A stretch of 64,000 nt of DNA from Caballeronia insecticola (GCF_000402035.1 NC_021289.1:682001-746000); one strand, 5' to 3'; positions 35,038 to 44,057 are shown, numbered from the stretch's first letter. Program-made: numbers and translations. Notes: a model not told the origin generated them from the sequence alone.

Positions 35038-37782
35038 TTAGCGTGCAGCGGCGTCGCGCATCCTTGCGACGGCGCCATCGCGGCCCGTCACTTCCAGCTT
35101 CCGGTAGATGTTCTTCAGATGCCACTTCACCGTATCGAGCGACACGTCCATCACGCGTGCGATCTTCTTGTTGGGCAGCGCGAGCGCGAGCAGACCCAGC
35201 ACTTCGTTTTCGCGCTCGCTCAGCGACTGGATCGGCGCGTGCATTTCCGCCGTGTGCGGTTCGTCAGATGCCGCTGCCTGTGCGGCGTCGATCAGCCGCT
35301 GCGCATAGAAGCCAAGCACGGGGTCGAAGTCCGGCTCGAGCGGCAAGCCGCCGAGCATATGCCGGTATTCGCCGAGTTCGTCCAGCAGGCTGCGCATCAA
35401 ACCGAGCCGATGACCCACGCGCAAGGCTCCGATCAAATGCTCGCGCGACGCCTGATGGTTGTGGCGGCCCTTCTCGGCAATCGACATCTGCACGCGCAGA
35501 CCGGCCACGCGACACCATCGGCCGCCCGCTTCGGACAGCGCGTGAAGCGGCTTCAGGCGACGCATGGCGCCTTCGAAATCGTTCAGATGCAGACACATGC
35601 GGATGCGCGCGAGATCGGCGCACACGCTGATTTCCCAAGCTGTGCTGCGCACCGCGCCCGCATACCGCGCCGCCAGCGCTTCGCAGCGCGCGACCGTTTT
35701 TTCGGCTTCATCGGGGCGGCCTTCTTCCAGCAGCCAGCGCGTACGCAAGCACAATGCGTTGGCGAGCAGACGATCCACGCCGTGACGTTTCGCGTGTTCT
35801 TCGAGCCGGTCGAGACACGCGCGCGCATCGATGCGGCGTCCCGCGAACCAGTGCGCGCGGGCGAGCACGATCAACGCACGCAGGACCGTATCGGGAATCG
35901 ACACGCGCCCGAGCACGTCGATGCGTTCGTCCAGCAGACGCAGTGAAGCATCGACGTCGCTGAGTTCGTAGAGCGCCTCGCCCAGCAACGCCGCCGCCAT
36001 GCACGCGATGCCGACGTACGCCTGCCCCTGCTGTTCCGCCTGCACGAGCACGTCGCGGAACACGCGCTCGGCGAGCAATACCTGGCCTTCGGCGGCATGC
36101 GTCATGCCGCCCATGCAACGACCGAGCAGAATGCCGCGCGGCGCGCCGCCATGTGCCGCGCCTTCCTCCAGAACCTTGCGGGCCTGCTCATGCTCGCCGC
36201 GATGAATGAACATCCACGAAAGGATATTGGCGCGCGCGACCCGCGTGAAATCGTCCGCGCCGGGCGGCACGCGCTGCAATTCAGGCAATAGCGCGACGAC
36301 GAGATCCGTATCGTCCCGTTGTAGCGCGACGCCGCCGCGAAGCAGCGCGAGCGCATAACGCCGACGCGGATCCGGTCGCTCGCTCAGTGCGGCGATTTCC
36401 CGAATGCTCTGCATCAGCGCGTCGGTTTCACCGGCGTACATATGCAGATACGCGGCGATCACGCGCAGATCGAAGCGCTCCTCGATCTGCGCCGGCGGCA
36501 GACGTCGCACCAGACCGGCAAGCTGGCGAAGCTCGCCGCGCGCGAGCAGATCGTGCGCGCATCCTTCGACGAGATCGCCGGCGGCCTGCGCGTTGTCCGC
36601 CAGCACCGCATGATGCACGGCTTCATCGACGTGGCCGTGCGCATCGAGCCATTGCCACGCCGCCGCGTGCAGTTCGCGCAGTTCCGTGGCCGGCAGCCCG
36701 GCAACCCGGCGCTGCAAAACCTCGCGCAGCAGAGGATGCAGGCGATACCAGGTGTCGCCGTCCTGACCGACACTGCTGCGCGTGATGAACAGGTTGTCGT
36801 CTTCCAGGCGACTGAGTCTGGAGGCGACGTCCACAACGGTGCCTGCATGCCGCAGCAGGCTTGCGCAAAGCGGCGCGCAAAATCGCTCGCACAGCGCGGC
36901 ACGCGTGAGCAGAAGCAGATCCTCGGCTGCGAGCCGGACCAGCACTTCGCGTTCGAAGTAATGGGCGAAGGTTTCGGCATCGCGCACGGTCGCGGGCGCG
37001 AAGGCGCTGCCTTTGCGCGTCTTCAGGTCGATCGCGAACAACTGCAAGCCAGCCGCCCAGCCGTCCGTCAGTTCATGCACCGTTCGCGCGTCGCGCCGGG
37101 CGATCTCGCCAAGTTGCTCGCGCAAGAACCGCTCCGATTCCTCGGCCGAAAAACGCAAGTCATGACGATCGAACTCGGTCGCCAGACCTTGCGAACGCAG
37201 ACGCGCCAGCGAGACGGGCAGCGAACGCCGCGATGCCAGCACGATGTGAAGCTGCGGCGGCGCGTAGTCCACCAGCCAGTGCAAGGCTTCGACGATGCGG
37301 GGGTTCTGAAGGCAGTGAACGTCGTCGAGCATCATCACCAGTTCGCGCTTGCGGCGAGCGATGCCGCGTACGAGCGTGATGACCCAATGTTCGACGGCAG
37401 TTTCGTCGCTCTTGCGTCCGACCAGCAATTCGGCTTCGCGCACGATTGCCGGATCGACGGTCGCCAGGCTTGCCAGCAAACCGTGGAAGAACGCGGTCAG
37501 GTCGTCGTCTTCGGGAGCGAGCGAGAGCCAGGCGACGTCGAAGTCGAGTGTGAGCATCGACTGCCGCAGCGCCAGCATCGTGCTGGTCTTGCCGCTGCCG
37601 GCCGGGCCCTGCACGACGACGCAACGATGCCGGCGCGCTTCGAGCAGACGGGCCATCAAGGCTTCGCGCGGCATGAGTTGCCGTGCACAACGAGGCGGTA
37701 TGGACCTTCCGCTCGATACGGCGTCGAAGGAGCGTTCGGGCGGGACGCCCAAATCTAATGGATATTCTGCGAAATCGGACAT
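35038..37782 (-). CDS. MalT-type LuxR-family transcriptional regulator B
   Basis: A 914-residue STAND-type regulator. Walker A GPAGSGKT is at 59-66, VMMLDDVHCLQ serves as the Walker B region, a long helical-repeat section follows, and the C-terminal LuxR HTH (854 to about 910) has LSERENEVLGLL, NKKIARVMDVSLDTVKWHL and KNIYRKLEV. Its recognition region is almost the same as in regulator A (SPETVKWHLKNIYGKL), so the two may bind similar sites. It lies upstream of set B in the same direction and is the likely activator. The start at 37782 (MSDFAEYPLDLG) is chosen by comparison with regulator A; the frame extends to 37908. Confidence 0.92.
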   Translation of the reverse strand: MSDFAEYPLDLGVPPERSFDAVSSGRSIPPRCARQLMPREALMARLLEARRHRCVVVQGPAGSGKTSTMLALRQSMLTLDFDVAWLSLAPEDDDLTAFFHGLLASLATVDPAIVREAELLVGRKSDETAVEHWVITLVRGIARRKRELVMMLDDVHCLQNPRIVEALHWLVDYAPPQLHIVLASRRSLPVSLARLRSQGLATEFDRHDLRFSAEESERFLREQLGEIARRDARTVHELTDGWAAGLQLFAIDLKTRKGSAFAPATVRDAETFAHYFEREVLVRLAAEDLLLLTRAALCERFCAPLCASLLRHAGTVVDVASRLSRLEDDNLFITRSSVGQDGDTWYRLHPLLREVLQRRVAGLPATELRELHAAAWQWLDAHGHVDEAVHHAVLADNAQAAGDLVEGCAHDLLARGELRQLAGLVRRLPPAQIEERFDLRVIAAYLHMYAGETDALMQSIREIAALSERPDPRRRYALALLRGGVALQRDDTDLVVALLPELQRVPPGADDFTRVARANILSWMFIHRGEHEQARKVLEEGAAHGGAPRGILLGRCMGGMTHAAEGQVLLAERVFRDVLVQAEQQGQAYVGIACMAAALLGEALYELSDVDASLRLLDERIDVLGRVSIPDTVLRALIVLARAHWFAGRRIDARACLDRLEEHAKRHGVDRLLANALCLRTRWLLEEGRPDEAEKTVARCEALAARYAGAVRSTAWEISVCADLARIRMCLHLNDFEGAMRRLKPLHALSEAGGRWCRVAGLRVQMSIAEKGRHNHQASREHLIGALRVGHRLGLMRSLLDELGEYRHMLGGLPLEPDFDPVLGFYAQRLIDAAQAAASDEPHTAEMHAPIQSLSERENEVLGLLALALPNKKIARVMDVSLDTVKWHLKNIYRKLEVTGRDGAVARMRDAAAR

Positions 37783-37901
37783 GCTCGGAAAACGAAAGAG
37801 GCCGGGATCGTGCGCAAGGTCAGACGACACGTGCACTCGCAGAGAAGTGTGGTCGACCGAGTATAGATTCGCCACGCGATACTTCGAAGCGAAGCGCGGG
37901 T

Positions 37902-37924
37902 CACCCACCCGATGCGGGTGGGTG
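37902..37924. other. GC-rich hairpin between cytochrome b561 and regulator B genes
   Basis: CACCCACCCG, a 3-base loop (ATG) and CGGGTGGGTG form a perfect 10-bp inverted repeat. It lies 70 bases past the end of the minus-strand cytochrome gene and 120 bases before the regulator start. It could end the cytochrome transcript or fold in the regulator leader. The only nearby T-run is on the plus strand, where no gene ends. Confidence 0.6.
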
Positions 37925-37994
37925 GTGGTCTTTTAGGTCCGGATGCGTCTCCGGTTCCGGGATGCCGGGTGCAGGATTGCTTCGACCGTACTAA

Positions 37995-38558
37995 TCAGGA
38001 GGTCGACTTGCTGTCTCGACTCGTCGGCAGCATTCGGATCAACGTCCCGTCTCGCAAGACGAGGTGATGATATATAGCCGCGCAAACGTGCAGCACGACC
38101 AGCGCAAGCAGCACCCAGGCGAGATTGGCGTGCCAGTCGCCCAGTGCGTGGCCGAACCGCGAACCCGGTGACGACAGATACGGCAGGGGAATCCTGGCAA
38201 ACAGCGCAACGGGCCAGTCGCGTGACGAAGCGTTGGCCCATCCCATCAGCGGCAGGACGATCAGAAGCGCGTAGAGCGCGATGTGAGTCAATCCAGCAAG
38301 CGTTCGCATGACACGGGGTGACGTCGCTGGTTCGGGTGGCGCCGGGTGCGCGACTCTCCAGGTAAGACGGACTAAAACAAGCAGTAAGATGACCACGCCG
38401 ACGCCCAGATGCCAGGCGATCAGGCCAACTGGCTTTGTATCGCGATGGACCTCGGGCATGGACCAGGCGAGCACAAACTGAACAAGAAGCAATCCCGCAG
38501 TTAGCCAGTGAAACACGCGTGCCGGCGCGTTGTACACGAGTTGCGAATCGTTTCTCAT
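37995..38558 (-). CDS. Cytochrome b561 family membrane protein
   Basis: A 187-residue inner-membrane di-haem protein with four hydrophobic segments. The N-terminal NAPARVFHWLTAGLLL is typical of bacterial b561. Histidines H17, H50, H143 and H157 are placed as the four haem ligands. Family members move electrons between the quinone pool and periplasmic acceptors, including superoxide. The gene stands alone; upstream is a gene-free 251-base stretch and downstream a GC hairpin. Confidence 0.9.
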   Translation of the reverse strand: MRNDSQLVYNAPARVFHWLTAGLLLVQFVLAWSMPEVHRDTKPVGLIAWHLGVGVVILLLVLVRLTWRVAHPAPPEPATSPRVMRTLAGLTHIALYALLIVLPLMGWANASSRDWPVALFARIPLPYLSSPGSRFGHALGDWHANLAWVLLALVVLHVCAAIYHHLVLRDGTLIRMLPTSRDSKSTS

Positions 38559-38809
38559 GTAATACCTCTTATCACGACTGTAGGTTTGAAGGCCGAAGGC
38601 CGCTACTATCTGCCCCCTTTCCTTAACACAAGCTTAGGGTCGTTTAAAGAAGCCACACGCCATTCAGGGCGTGTTCGCGTCGAGAGTCGGTATGAGACGC
38701 AGCAAAAGAACGCCGACGTGTTCCTGTGGCTCTGCCGCGATGCCTCGCGCTACGTAACGAGTCAGTCCAATCCCGTCGATGGCGGCTTCATCTTGCGACG
38801 AGCTTGACA

Positions 38810-39649
38810 TCACGAAAACGCGGACTGATAAACCTTCGGCGTCACGCCGGTCAACTGCTTGAAGACGCGCGTGAAGTGCGACTGATCCGCAAAGCCGGTT
38901 CTAGCGCCGACCTCTGCAATCGGCCTGCCTTTGCGGAGCATCGGCATTGCTGCACGTAAGCGCTCCTGCTGCTGGAATGCATGTGGACTCAGGCCCGCTT
39001 CGCGCACGAACGCGCGCAAAAGCACGAACGGAGTGACGCCGAATTCGGCGGCGAGCGTAGACAACGTCACCTTCGCGTGAAGGTCTTCGCGCAAACGGCG
39101 TCTGATCGCACGCACCAGCGCCGGCTCGCTGCGCACCACGGGCAGATCGCCCGCGCGCCCGGGCCTGCGCGCATGCAGGCCGACGATCGCGCAGGCCAGC
39201 GCTTCACTGCGCTTGAAGGGATCGTCGTCTGTTTCGGAGCACCAGTTCACGCCATAGAGATGGCGCGACAGTTCCGCATCGACGATAAACGGACTCGCCA
39301 GTTCGAATCGCTCGCGCCGCGGAATGCCGAGCCGCTCACAGTAGGCCGCGAGTTCCGCAGGCTGCACGTGCTCGACGCGCATCTTCCATGTGCCGTCACC
39401 GGCGGCGGCGCCTGAATGCACGACGTCGGCATCGACAACGACAACGACAACATCGCCGCGCTTGCATACGCGCCGCTGCCCTCGAACGTCGACCGCCAGT
39501 TCACCGCCGGTAATCACCGCGAGGCAATGCGTATCGTGTGCGTGCGGCGGATATCGATGGCCGACGAACTGGCCCTTCAGCATGACGGCGTCCATGACGT
39601 CGGGCGCGCGCCAGACCTTGACCGAACGAATCGTCGATGCAGCTTTCAT
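38810..39649 (-). CDS. AraC-family transcriptional regulator
   Basis: The protein has 279 residues: an N-terminal cupin-like effector domain (PPHAHDTHCLAVITGGEL, then VVDADVVHSG), a linker, and two C-terminal AraC helix-turn-helix units (LSTLAAEFGVTPFVLLRAF and IAEVGARTGFADQSHFTRVFKQLTG). Its start codon overlaps the stop of the upstream reductase gene by four bases (ATGA), so it is the last gene of a translationally coupled operon. It probably autoregulates that operon. The effector is unknown. Confidence 0.92.
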   Translation of the reverse strand: MKAASTIRSVKVWRAPDVMDAVMLKGQFVGHRYPPHAHDTHCLAVITGGELAVDVRGQRRVCKRGDVVVVVVDADVVHSGAAAGDGTWKMRVEHVQPAELAAYCERLGIPRRERFELASPFIVDAELSRHLYGVNWCSETDDDPFKRSEALACAIVGLHARRPGRAGDLPVVRSEPALVRAIRRRLREDLHAKVTLSTLAAEFGVTPFVLLRAFVREAGLSPHAFQQQERLRAAMPMLRKGRPIAEVGARTGFADQSHFTRVFKQLTGVTPKVYQSAFS

Positions 39650-40368
39650 GATGAAACCGTCCGTGGAAGTGCTCTGAACACGTCATCATAGGCCTCGATC
39701 CGCGGCATCGTCATACGTGGCTGCGCCTCGAGGCTATCGACGAAGCCGCACCAGCGCGCCAGCGTGTCGGCGCGCTCGGCGTCCGCGCAATAGGGAACGT
39801 GCCACGCAAAGAACGGTTCGAGCACGTCATAACCCACATATCCCAACGTGCCTTGCAGCAGATGACGCAGCATGCCGCTCGCGAGTTCGCCATGAATGCC
39901 TTGCGGACCGAACATGTGTTCCCGTCCCCCGAGGCTTACGCCAATCACGGCGCGCTTGCCCGTCATGCCGCCGCGTCCGTAGATGCGCTTGCCGCCATAC
40001 ATTGCGCCCGACAGGAAGCATCGGTCGATCCAGCCTTTGATCAGCGCGGGCACCGAGAACCAGTAGAGCGGGAACACCAGCATGAGCGTATCGCTGGCGA
40101 GCAGCGCGTCGACTTCTCGCTGCACGTCGGGTGAAAGCGCATCGTGCTCCAGCGCGTGACGCTGCTCCAAGGCATAGACGAGATAGTCGCTGTTAGCGCG
40201 TTCGGTGAACTCGCTCGCGCGAACCACGGGATCGAAATTCAGCGCATACAGGTCCGAAAAGCTCACATCGTGACCGCGCGACGTCAGTGTGCGTTCTGCT
40301 TCGCGGGCCATTGCCGAACAGAACGAACGGGGCTCGGGATGAGCGTGAACAAGATGCACTTTAGCCAT
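39646..40368 (-). CDS. Flavodoxin-fold NAD(P)H oxidoreductase (quinone reductase type)
   Basis: A 240-residue protein of the NQO1/MdaB/KefF group (flavodoxin_2 fold). The opening VHLVHAHPEPRSFCSAM is the typical FMN/FAD phosphate-contact start, followed by MLVFPLYWFSVPALIKGWIDR and the GKRAVIGVSLGG segment. It should reduce quinones or nitro/azo compounds by two electrons with NAD(P)H. ATG 40368 lies inside the end of the enoyl-CoA hydratase gene (8-base overlap), and its stop overlaps the AraC start by four bases. Confidence 0.88.
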   Translation of the reverse strand: MAKVHLVHAHPEPRSFCSAMAREAERTLTSRGHDVSFSDLYALNFDPVVRASEFTERANSDYLVYALEQRHALEHDALSPDVQREVDALLASDTLMLVFPLYWFSVPALIKGWIDRCFLSGAMYGGKRIYGRGGMTGKRAVIGVSLGGREHMFGPQGIHGELASGMLRHLLQGTLGYVGYDVLEPFFAWHVPYCADAERADTLARWCGFVDSLEAQPRMTMPRIEAYDDVFRALPRTVSS

Positions 40369-41095
40369 GAGGAATCGGTCTCCTGATGCACGCCGGGATG
40401 AAGGCATTGAGATGAAAAAACTCTCGCTCGATCGCCTCTTTTGCCGGTAACGTGGCGCCGTCAAGAATCAAACGCCGCGTGGTCTGCAGCGCATTCGGCG
40501 ATTTGGCGGCGAGGCGCCGCGCGTAGTCATTTGCAACCGCGCGCACGTCCGCGTCCGGTACGACGCGGGAAACGAATCGGCGCTGCAAGGCTTCCGATGC
40601 CGTTATCGCGCGGCCGCTCATCAGCCAGTCGCGTGCGGCGAGATCGCCTATTCTGCGCGCCAGCAACGCGGTCGCCCCCGCTTCGGGCACGATGCCGAGA
40701 TCGGAAAACGGAAACCGGAAGATCGCGCTTTCGCCCGCGACGACCCAATCGGCGTGTAGCAGCATCGTGGCGCCGAATCCCACCGCCGCGCCATTGACGG
40801 CGGCAATCAGCGGCTTGGGCTGCTCGGCGAACGCGGCGATACATCGCCGGACCGCACCATCGTCGGCTTGCGGCCACAGTGCGGCGAACGCGGCGGTGTC
40901 GTGTCCCGAGCAGAAGCTTTCATCGGTTCCGTGCAGCAGCACGCAGCGCACGCGTTCGTCGCCTTGTGCGAGGCGCAGCGAGTTCGCCAGCGCGTCGAAC
41001 ATCAGACCGTCGAGCGCGTTGCGCTTGTCGGGGCGATTCAAGCCGATAGTCCATATCTGCCCGATAAGCTCCGATGCAATGCGGGCGTCCATCAT
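40361..41095 (-). CDS. Enoyl-CoA hydratase/isomerase family protein
   Basis: A crotonase-fold protein of 244 residues. The oxyanion-hole segments are FCSGHDTAAF and NGAAVGFGATMLLHADWVVAG, followed by FRFPFSDLGIVPEAGATALLARRIG. A Glu equivalent to one hydratase base is visible in VPEAG. The ATG overlaps the DUF2000 stop by four bases, and the end overlaps the reductase start by eight, so the four products are made in step. Unlike sets A and B there are no other beta-oxidation genes here, so the role may be an isolated CoA-ester reaction. Confidence 0.88.
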   Translation of the reverse strand: MMDARIASELIGQIWTIGLNRPDKRNALDGLMFDALANSLRLAQGDERVRCVLLHGTDESFCSGHDTAAFAALWPQADDGAVRRCIAAFAEQPKPLIAAVNGAAVGFGATMLLHADWVVAGESAIFRFPFSDLGIVPEAGATALLARRIGDLAARDWLMSGRAITASEALQRRFVSRVVPDADVRAVANDYARRLAAKSPNALQTTRRLILDGATLPAKEAIEREFFHLNAFIPACIRRPIPHG

Positions 41096-41544
41096 GCAAA
41101 CAGCGATAAACCGCCGACCAGTTTGCTGACACGGTTCTTCGGCCCGATCAGACCGACCGCCAGATACTGAAGCGCATCGTCGGCGTGCGTCTGGATGGCA
41201 TCGAGGAACATGGCGTAGTCCGTGGTGGCCTGCCCTTGCACGGGAAAGTCCACTACGTCACAGTGGGCGAGCGATTTTTGACGAAGCTCGCTCAACTGAA
41301 GCGCGCTTGCCTTCAGGACCGGAATGCCGATGGGGATGAGGCCGGGGTGCGCCGTGCCATCGCGTTCGAGCAAAGGCGCACCGACGAGATGACTATGACG
41401 CTGCCCCAGCGTGAACGCGACCACAGCGGCCGCGTTCGACGCTCGACCGGCGGGCAGCGCTTCATCCACGACGATCACACAACGTTCCGGCTTTGGCTGC
41501 GCTTTTTGAGCGTTCGCTTCGAGTGCTTCGGTATGCAATAGCAA
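41092..41544 (-). CDS. DUF2000-family protein, first gene of a coupled operon
   Basis: The protein has 150 residues. After a short N-terminal stretch it has CVIVVDEALPAGRASNAAAV and FTLGQRHSHLVG, then GIPVLKASALQLSELRQK, a pattern I associate with DUF2000 (a peptidyl-tRNA-hydrolase-2-like fold of unknown function). No signal peptide is seen. It leads four genes that overlap by 4, 8 and 4 bases. The 106 bases upstream must hold the operon promoter; I cannot assign its elements. Confidence 0.75.
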   Translation of the reverse strand: MLLHTEALEANAQKAQPKPERCVIVVDEALPAGRASNAAAVVAFTLGQRHSHLVGAPLLERDGTAHPGLIPIGIPVLKASALQLSELRQKSLAHCDVVDFPVQGQATTDYAMFLDAIQTHADDALQYLAVGLIGPKNRVSKLVGGLSLFA

Positions 41545-41650
41545 CGTTCCTCTCCTGAAAAATCGACCTTGGAGAGCATGCTATGAGTTTCGTTACCGAA
41601 AGTATTGGACGATTTTGCAGCGGGCCGCGCGGGACGACGTGCCAAACCCC

Positions 41651-42298
41651 TCACTGCATCGAAGCGACGGCTTCGTCCGTACTGATGACGCCATGCGCGA
41701 GAAACGCGTAGTTGATCATCGCCGCCTTGTAGCCGTCGCCCCAAACGGGATGACGCGGCCCCGCGGTGGCGTCGCTGACGACATGCACTTCGAAGCCTTG
41801 TTCGAGCAGGTCGCGCAAATGAGATTCGACGCACATATTGGCCAGCATGCCGCCAAGAACGATCCGCCGAATGCCTCGCTTGCGCAGTTGCAGCACGAGA
41901 TCGTTGGTCTGAGGACCGAATACCTTGTGCGGACTCACGACAACCGTCTCGCCGTCGTCGATATACGGCTTGAACTCGTCGAGCCAGTCGGCGCCGGAGC
42001 CTTCGAAACCATCCAGGCTCAACGTACCGCTGCGAGCAAACGTACCGGTGGCGAATTCATCGGTTTCCAGCGGCCCGTTGAACTTCCAGTTGCGATCCGT
42101 CGGGAAGAAATAATGCGGCGAAATGAAGACGCCGTACTTCGCCGACTTTGCCGCCTTGAATATTCGAAGCATGTTTTCTACGGTCTTGTTCTCCGTCACG
42201 CTTGCTCCGACCGCGCCCCAGTTCTTGCCATTCTTGCTCAGGACATCCACTTGCGGGTCGATGAAGACGACCGCCGTCTCGCTTCGATCAAAGTTCAC
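41651..42298 (-). CDS. Isochorismatase-family cysteine hydrolase
   Basis: The protein has 215 residues when begun at GTG 42298, which has a strong GGAGG seven bases upstream; the frame is open to 42535, but the extension is Arg/Ser-rich and non-homologous. The catalytic triad of the family is in place: D14 in VVFIDPQVD, K125 in VSPHKVFGP and C156 in GGMLANMCVESHL. Members hydrolyse amides or vinyl ethers (nicotinamide, isochorismate, N-carbamoyl compounds). It stands as a single gene between the coupled operon and the citrate-synthase-like regulator. Confidence 0.88.
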   Translation of the reverse strand: MNFDRSETAVVFIDPQVDVLSKNGKNWGAVGASVTENKTVENMLRIFKAAKSAKYGVFISPHYFFPTDRNWKFNGPLETDEFATGTFARSGTLSLDGFEGSGADWLDEFKPYIDDGETVVVSPHKVFGPQTNDLVLQLRKRGIRRIVLGGMLANMCVESHLRDLLEQGFEVHVVSDATAGPRHPVWGDGYKAAMINYAFLAHGVISTDEAVASMQ

Positions 42299-42586
42299 TT
42301 TGGGCCTCCGACAAGTTGCGGAATGACTCGACGCCGATGGTGCCACGCGCCTTCGTCTGCTTGCTTGCGTTGCATTCGATGCTTCGGGCTTCGACGCAGA
42401 ATCGGCATCCGGCGACCGGTCCGTTCGGACGGGCGAAAAGGCAACCGTATTGCGTCGCGTCGAGAATAGACCTAATCCGCAGGCGTTGCCAAAATCACGC
42501 AATGCATGACGACGCCCACGCCAACGCGCCGACATCGACGTTCCGTTGATTCATCAAGAGTACAAAGACTTCTGGCCGATTTACGC

Positions 42587-43885
42587 TCAGGCACCCGCGC
42601 TGTTCTCAGCGGACAGCGTCATCTCGTACTTCGCTCGCGGACGCAGCAGGAAAGCCTGCGTGCGCTGCTCCATCACGTGCGCGACCCATCCGGCCGTGCG
42701 GCTCACGATCCAGATTGCGGTGGCCGAGCCGTCGGGCATGCCCAATGCGCGGGCGAGCGTCACGAGGCCGAGCGACACGCCCGGATGCGCGTCCAGTTCC
42801 CGTCGCATACGCTCCAGAAACGCGAGCGTCACGCGTGCGCGCTTGCGTGCGGCGGGCGCCGAATCGCGTTGCGCCGCAATATGTTCGGCCGTCTGCAACA
42901 TCAGATCCGCACGAGGATCGCCGCCCGGATACAGCGGATGGTTGAAGCCGAACAGGCTCGCGCCGTATTCGCGCACGCGTTCGACACGCGAATCCAGTTC
43001 CGACCATGGCTCGCACAGCAGCAGCGTTTCGACCTTCTCCGTGCCCGTACCGGTGGAAAAGCCGATGTGCGAGCCGATGGCCGCCGCCACGCAACTGAAG
43101 ATGTCCGCATTGGTCGATGCAGCCACGCGCGCCGAAAACGTCGCGGGCGCCAGTTCGTTGTCGGCAAGCACGACGAGCGCCGTATTGATCGCGCGCAGCG
43201 TGTCGGCGGTGACTGCAGCACCGGCGGCACGCAGTATCTGACCCGCGATGCTTTCGTTGTCGGCGCGCGGGCAGAATGCCTGCTCAGGCCCGAGAAAGCC
43301 GATACAGCCCGCCATGCTCTGCAACATCAGGCGCGCGGCCTGCACGGCGCCGCCGTCGGCAATCTCTCGCGTGCCGCGTCCCTGCATCGCGAGGGCAAAG
43401 GGCACCATGCCCAGCAATGCGCCAATGTCGCCGCTCACGACCCTGCCCTCGTAGACCGACAAGGAGCGCAGCACGTCGGGCGGCGTCGCGAGCGGCGACC
43501 AGACCGCGAGGCCGCTTTGCCAGACGCCGGTTGCGAGCAGATGCACGACCGATTCGAACGCGGCCCCCGAGTTGGCCAGATCGACCGCGAGCCGGTTGCG
43601 ATAGCGCGGCCCGTGCGGCGTGACTTGCGTGATCGCGGAGTGCAGCACCGGATCGCCGAGACGTAATGTCGATTCGGCCACCGCGCCGGTGGGCGGACGG
43701 CCGCGTTTGCGCGCGGCGAGCCGTTCGATGTCGCGCCGGAGATAAAGGCGCTTGCGGCCATCCTCGGCGGGCGTCGCGCGAATCAGCCCACGGCTGACGT
43801 AGGCGTACAGGGTCGCCGCCTTGATGTTCAGCCGCGCGAGCGCTTCCTCGCACGTGAGCACATCGTTCCAGTCTCGCTCGCTCAT
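42587..43885 (-). CDS. MerR-like DNA-binding domain fused to a degenerate citrate-synthase domain
   Basis: The protein has 432 residues. Residues 9-60 form a MerR/HTH_17-type winged helix (LTCEEALARLNIKAATLYAYV, then DGRKRLYLRRDIERLAARK). Residues about 75-425 align with citrate synthase, with good matches at GFNHPLYPGGDPRA and SRTAGWVAHVMEQ. Active-site residues are mostly lost. The HADHE motif reads LADNE (L240, N243), the catalytic His of GPLHGG is T278 in GFSTGT, and the catalytic Asp of NVDFYS is S371. Only H316, equivalent to the HRVY histidine, remains. I infer a transcription factor with a citrate-synthase-fold ligand sensor rather than an enzyme. GGGAGGAAC precedes ATG 43885. It is divergent from a transporter/aldolase pair, with palindromes between. 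Confidence 0.85.
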   Translation of the reverse strand: MSERDWNDVLTCEEALARLNIKAATLYAYVSRGLIRATPAEDGRKRLYLRRDIERLAARKRGRPPTGAVAESTLRLGDPVLHSAITQVTPHGPRYRNRLAVDLANSGAAFESVVHLLATGVWQSGLAVWSPLATPPDVLRSLSVYEGRVVSGDIGALLGMVPFALAMQGRGTREIADGGAVQAARLMLQSMAGCIGFLGPEQAFCPRADNESIAGQILRAAGAAVTADTLRAINTALVVLADNELAPATFSARVAASTNADIFSCVAAAIGSHIGFSTGTGTEKVETLLLCEPWSELDSRVERVREYGASLFGFNHPLYPGGDPRADLMLQTAEHIAAQRDSAPAARKRARVTLAFLERMRRELDAHPGVSLGLVTLARALGMPDGSATAIWIVSRTAGWVAHVMEQRTQAFLLRPRAKYEMTLSAENSAGA

Positions 43886-43922
43886 GTTCCTCCCCGCCAA
43901 AGTCCCGCCGGAGCGCAAAAAA

Positions 43923-43955
43923 AATCGATATATTGATTTTAAAACTCAATATTGA
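43923..43955. promoter_or_regulatory. Two A+T-rich palindromes in the divergent promoter, candidate operators
   Basis: AATCGATATATTGATT (43923-43938) is a palindrome with one mismatched pair. TCAATATTGA (43946-43955) is a perfect palindrome. Both contain TATTGAT, at 43931 and 43950, 19 bases apart. They lie in a strikingly A+T-rich stretch, 38 bases before the start of the HTH/citrate-synthase gene and about 100 bases before the transporter gene. This is where a divergent autoregulator would bind. Confidence 0.5.
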
Positions 43956-44057
43956 TAAATACAAATTGCGCCTATAAAGTGGGCTTCGGAACACCATAAA
44001 AGGCACCGCGCGCCGTATCGGCGAGAGCGGCAAGCCACTCATATCCGGAGACACCGC

